64,000 bases of DNA from contig NZ_JAJJMN010000001.1 of the NCBI RefSeq assembly GCF_020905335.1, positions 2,294,001-2,358,000 on the forward strand, in the 5' to 3' direction. A program made the translations under genes and the position numbers. How positions within the stretch are numbered: position 1 is the stretch's first letter; each line of letters begins with the position of its first letter. The notes below the pieces were generated by a model. It ran no database searches, had not been told where the DNA came from, and worked only from the letters and a program-made list of their open reading frames with translations. This DNA comes from Flavobacterium lipolyticum (lineage in GTDB: Bacteria; Bacteroidota; Bacteroidia; Flavobacteriales; Flavobacteriaceae). Positions 61,886-64,000 of the stretch are shown piece after piece.

Positions 61886-64000
61886 CTAAAATTTAAAATT
61901 ATAGGTAATTGTTGGTATCGGAACAGAGAAAATAGAGGTTTGGTAGGCTTTTACCTGGCCTTCTTTTGTTACGAAAAAGATAGAATAAGGGTTATTACGT
62001 CCCAATACATTGTAAATGGAGATGTTCCAGAAACTGTGGGCTAATTTTTTTATTTTGTGATTGCCTTCAATATTCAATCCGATGTCTAATCTATAATAGT
62101 CCGGTATTCTGTATTTGTTACGATCGCTATACAGTGTGTATTCTGCACCATTATAATTGTACTTTCCGATTGGATAAGTTATAGGTCTTCCCGTTTGGTA
62201 TACGAAATTGGAAGAAAAACTATAGCGGTGTGTAAATTTGTAATTCATGACAATACTTACATCATGCGGCTTATCGAAATTAGTTGGAAAGTAAGTGCCA
62301 TTATTCACCTTTTCATCGTTAAACTTGCTGTCCAGTTTTATAAAGGTTCTGGAATAAGTGTACCCAAGCCAGCCATTAAGTCTTCCGGTTGATTTTTTTA
62401 GTAAAAACTCTACACCGTAAGCCTTTCCATTACCTTGAAGTAATTCCGTTTCAAGATCCTTGTTTAAAAGTAAGTTGGCTCCAACTTTGTAATCGAGTAT
62501 ATTTTTAGAAGTTTTGTAGTATCCTTCCAGGCTTAACTCAATATCTTTATAATCCAGTTTTTTGAAAATCCCAAGAGAATACTGTAATCCGCTTTGCGGT
62601 TTTACATTTAAGTCAGATAGCTTCCAGGTGTCTGTAGGCGATTGGGTTGTGTTGTTGGTTAACAAATGGATGTATTGGTAGTTTTTATCGAAACCGGCTT
62701 TTACAAATAGACTTTCATCAATTATATAGCGCAAAGCAAGCCTTGGTTCAAAACCTCCATAAGTCGTAATTACTTTATTATTGCCATACGTTTTTTCTTC
62801 TACAACTGTTGAAGGAGTCTTTGGGGCATCTTCTTTGTAAATTTTCTGCGTAGCTGCTCCTAAAGCCGCGTAGAAGGAATATCGTGCTCCGATATCTAAT
62901 AATAGTTTCTCCGTAATTTTAAATTTATCAGAGAAAAACAATGCCGATTCCAGTCCCTTTTCGTCATCCACTTTTATAGGTGTCACTATCGAAGTTTCCC
63001 CATTTGGATTAAGTTCCCCGGGATTAACGCCGTATAATTTACTTGATATTCCGTAAGTAAATTTATGTTTACTGTTCAATTCGCTATTGAATTTAAGACT
63101 CGCCTGAGTTTCAGTTATTTTATATTTGAAAATAAAGGATTCAGGATTGACAGATTGATAATCAATACTGAATTTGTACTCGCTATTGGAGACATTAAAT
63201 TCACTGTTGTTTTTCTCATTAAAAGCATGTTTCCATTTTAAAGAAATCAAACGGTTGCTGTATTGGTACAACGAGTCGGGAGTAATAGTGTATTTGTCTT
63301 TACTGTAATATGCGGTACCTTCAATAGTATTGTTTTGGTTTATTTTATGACTGTATTTTGCAAACAAATCATAAAAAGAGGCCTGACTGTTTTTGAGGTT
63401 TTCATCGTCTAAGCTTTTTAAAATCCAATCAGAATAAGTGGCTCTTCCTCCCAATAGTAAGCTTGCTTTTCCTTTTACAACGGGAATTGAAGCGGTCAGG
63501 TTACTCGTAACCGGACCAATTCCTCCTTCGCCCGAAAATTTCTCTGTGTTTCCGTTTTTAGAAGTAATGTCAAAAACCGATGACAATCTGCCGCCGAATT
63601 CTGACGGGATACCTCCTTTGTAAATATCAACTTTATTGATGGTGTAAGGGTTTAAGGAAGAGAAAAAACCAAAAAGATGAGCAGGGTTGTATATCGTTCC
63701 GTTGTCCAGTAACATTAGGTTTTGATCTTCTTTTCCTCCTCTTACATTAAATCCTGAAGAGCCTTCTCCTGCAGTTTTTATTCCGGGAATGGTGAGGGCA
63801 ATTTTTAAGACGTCTCTTTCTCCCAGAACCAGAGGAACGGTTTTTACACCCTCAGCTTCAATTGTCGTAACTCCTGTTATGGCAGTTCTTATATTTTGAC
63901 TGTTTTTTCCTTTTACCAAAACTTCTTTTAATTGATTTATTTTTTCAATTATCGGAAAATCCAAAGTACCATCACTGTAAATCATTATTTTACGGGCGGT
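61886..64000 (-). CDS. TonB-dependent outer-membrane receptor (partial at the right edge)
   Basis: The frame is open through position 64000, so the start lies outside the window; the 700 or so residues seen contain the plug and the barrel. Visible motifs are KEVLVKGKNSQNIRTAITGVTTIEAEGVK, LTIPGIKTAGEGSSGFNVRGGKEDQNLMLLDNGTIYNPAHLFGFFSSLNP (plug), KVDIYKGGIPSEFGGRLSSVFDI and a C-terminal aromatic-ended strand (ITYNFKF). It is FecA/CirA-like rather than SusC-like. It heads an operon with a DUF4249 lipoprotein and a plug-like protein. The imported substrate is not apparent. Confidence 0.92.
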   Translation of the reverse strand, partial: TARKIMIYSDGTLDFPIIEKINQLKEVLVKGKNSQNIRTAITGVTTIEAEGVKTVPLVLGERDVLKIALTIPGIKTAGEGSSGFNVRGGKEDQNLMLLDNGTIYNPAHLFGFFSSLNPYTINKVDIYKGGIPSEFGGRLSSVFDITSKNGNTEKFSGEGGIGPVTSNLTASIPVVKGKASLLLGGRATYSDWILKSLDDENLKNSQASFYDLFAKYSHKINQNNTIEGTAYYSKDKYTITPDSLYQYSNRLISLKWKHAFNEKNNSEFNVSNSEYKFSIDYQSVNPESFIFKYKITETQASLKFNSELNSKHKFTYGISSKLYGVNPGELNPNGETSIVTPIKVDDEKGLESALFFSDKFKITEKLLLDIGARYSFYAALGAATQKIYKEDAPKTPSTVVEEKTYGNNKVITTYGGFEPRLALRYIIDESLFVKAGFDKNYQYIHLLTNNTTQSPTDTWKLSDLNVKPQSGLQYSLGIFKKLDYKDIELSLEGYYKTSKNILDYKVGANLLLNKDLETELLQGNGKAYGVEFLLKKSTGRLNGWLGYTYSRTFIKLDSKFNDEKVNNGTYFPTNFDKPHDVSIVMNYKFTHRYSFSSNFVYQTGRPITYPIGKYNYNGAEYTLYSDRNKYRIPDYYRLDIGLNIEGNHKIKKLAHSFWNISIYNVLGRNNPYSIFFVTKEGQVKAYQTSIFSVPIPTITYNFKF

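Noticed and set aside
61886..64000. Truncated TonB receptor pseudogene
   Set aside because: The frame remains open to the last base, so the missing N-terminus is due to the window edge, not to damage.

Overview
The window looks like a chromosomal segment of a Flavobacterium-type member of the Bacteroidota. The evidence is the AT-rich sequence, SusC/SusD outer-membrane nutrient systems, a type IX secretion C-terminal sorting domain, a short primary sigma factor, TAnnTTTG-type promoter elements, many Cys-lipoproteins, and a class II HMG-CoA reductase. Genus and species cannot be fixed from sequence reading alone.

Positions 1-21721 are mostly one starch/maltose utilisation locus after a leading glycerophosphodiesterase gene. 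On the minus strand lie a LacI-type regulator, an MFS sugar transporter, beta-phosphoglucomutase, a GH65 maltose phosphorylase-like enzyme, a GH97 alpha-glucosidase and a GH13 amylase. Divergent from the regulator are SusC, SusD, a SusE-like binding lipoprotein and a T9SS-secreted GH13 amylase. Together they fit surface cleavage, TonB-dependent import, periplasmic hydrolysis, and cytoplasmic phosphorolysis to beta-glucose-1-phosphate and then glucose-6-phosphate. An MHS-type transporter with a small membrane protein ends this part.

Positions 21722-30080 hold a complete ISAon1/ISL3-type insertion sequence with terminal repeats and an 8-bp target duplication, a tRNA-Phe(GAA), and a plus-strand run from coaX through an outer-membrane protein, LptC, a small membrane protein and a CNNM/CorC protein to a PpiD-like chaperone. 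Positions 30134-33830 are the most unusual stretch: a secreted HEVIH metallopeptidase-like protein, three tandem copies of a small secreted or lipoprotein partner, and broken copies of the peptidase tail between them. This resembles the architecture of an effector with duplicated partner or immunity genes, but no function can be assigned from sequence.

Positions 34187-46221 hold a small unknown protein, a mevalonate-pathway pair (HMG-CoA reductase and a GYDIA-type GHMP kinase), a DPP4-like S9 peptidase followed by three POT peptide transporters, and three tandem thioredoxin-fold proteins of which only the first keeps CxxC. Positions 46270-54380 carry ComEC, an NlpC/P60 lipoprotein, LpxB, a small membrane protein and SurE on the minus strand, then a Prc-type protease and a secreted nuclease on the plus strand. 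The rest holds a DHA2 efflux pump divergent from an AraC regulator, ribulose-phosphate epimerase, the primary sigma factor, and a TonB receptor / DUF4249 / plug-like protein operon whose receptor gene runs off the right edge.

Intergenic DNA is rich in small palindromes and in one 57-bp tandem repeat.
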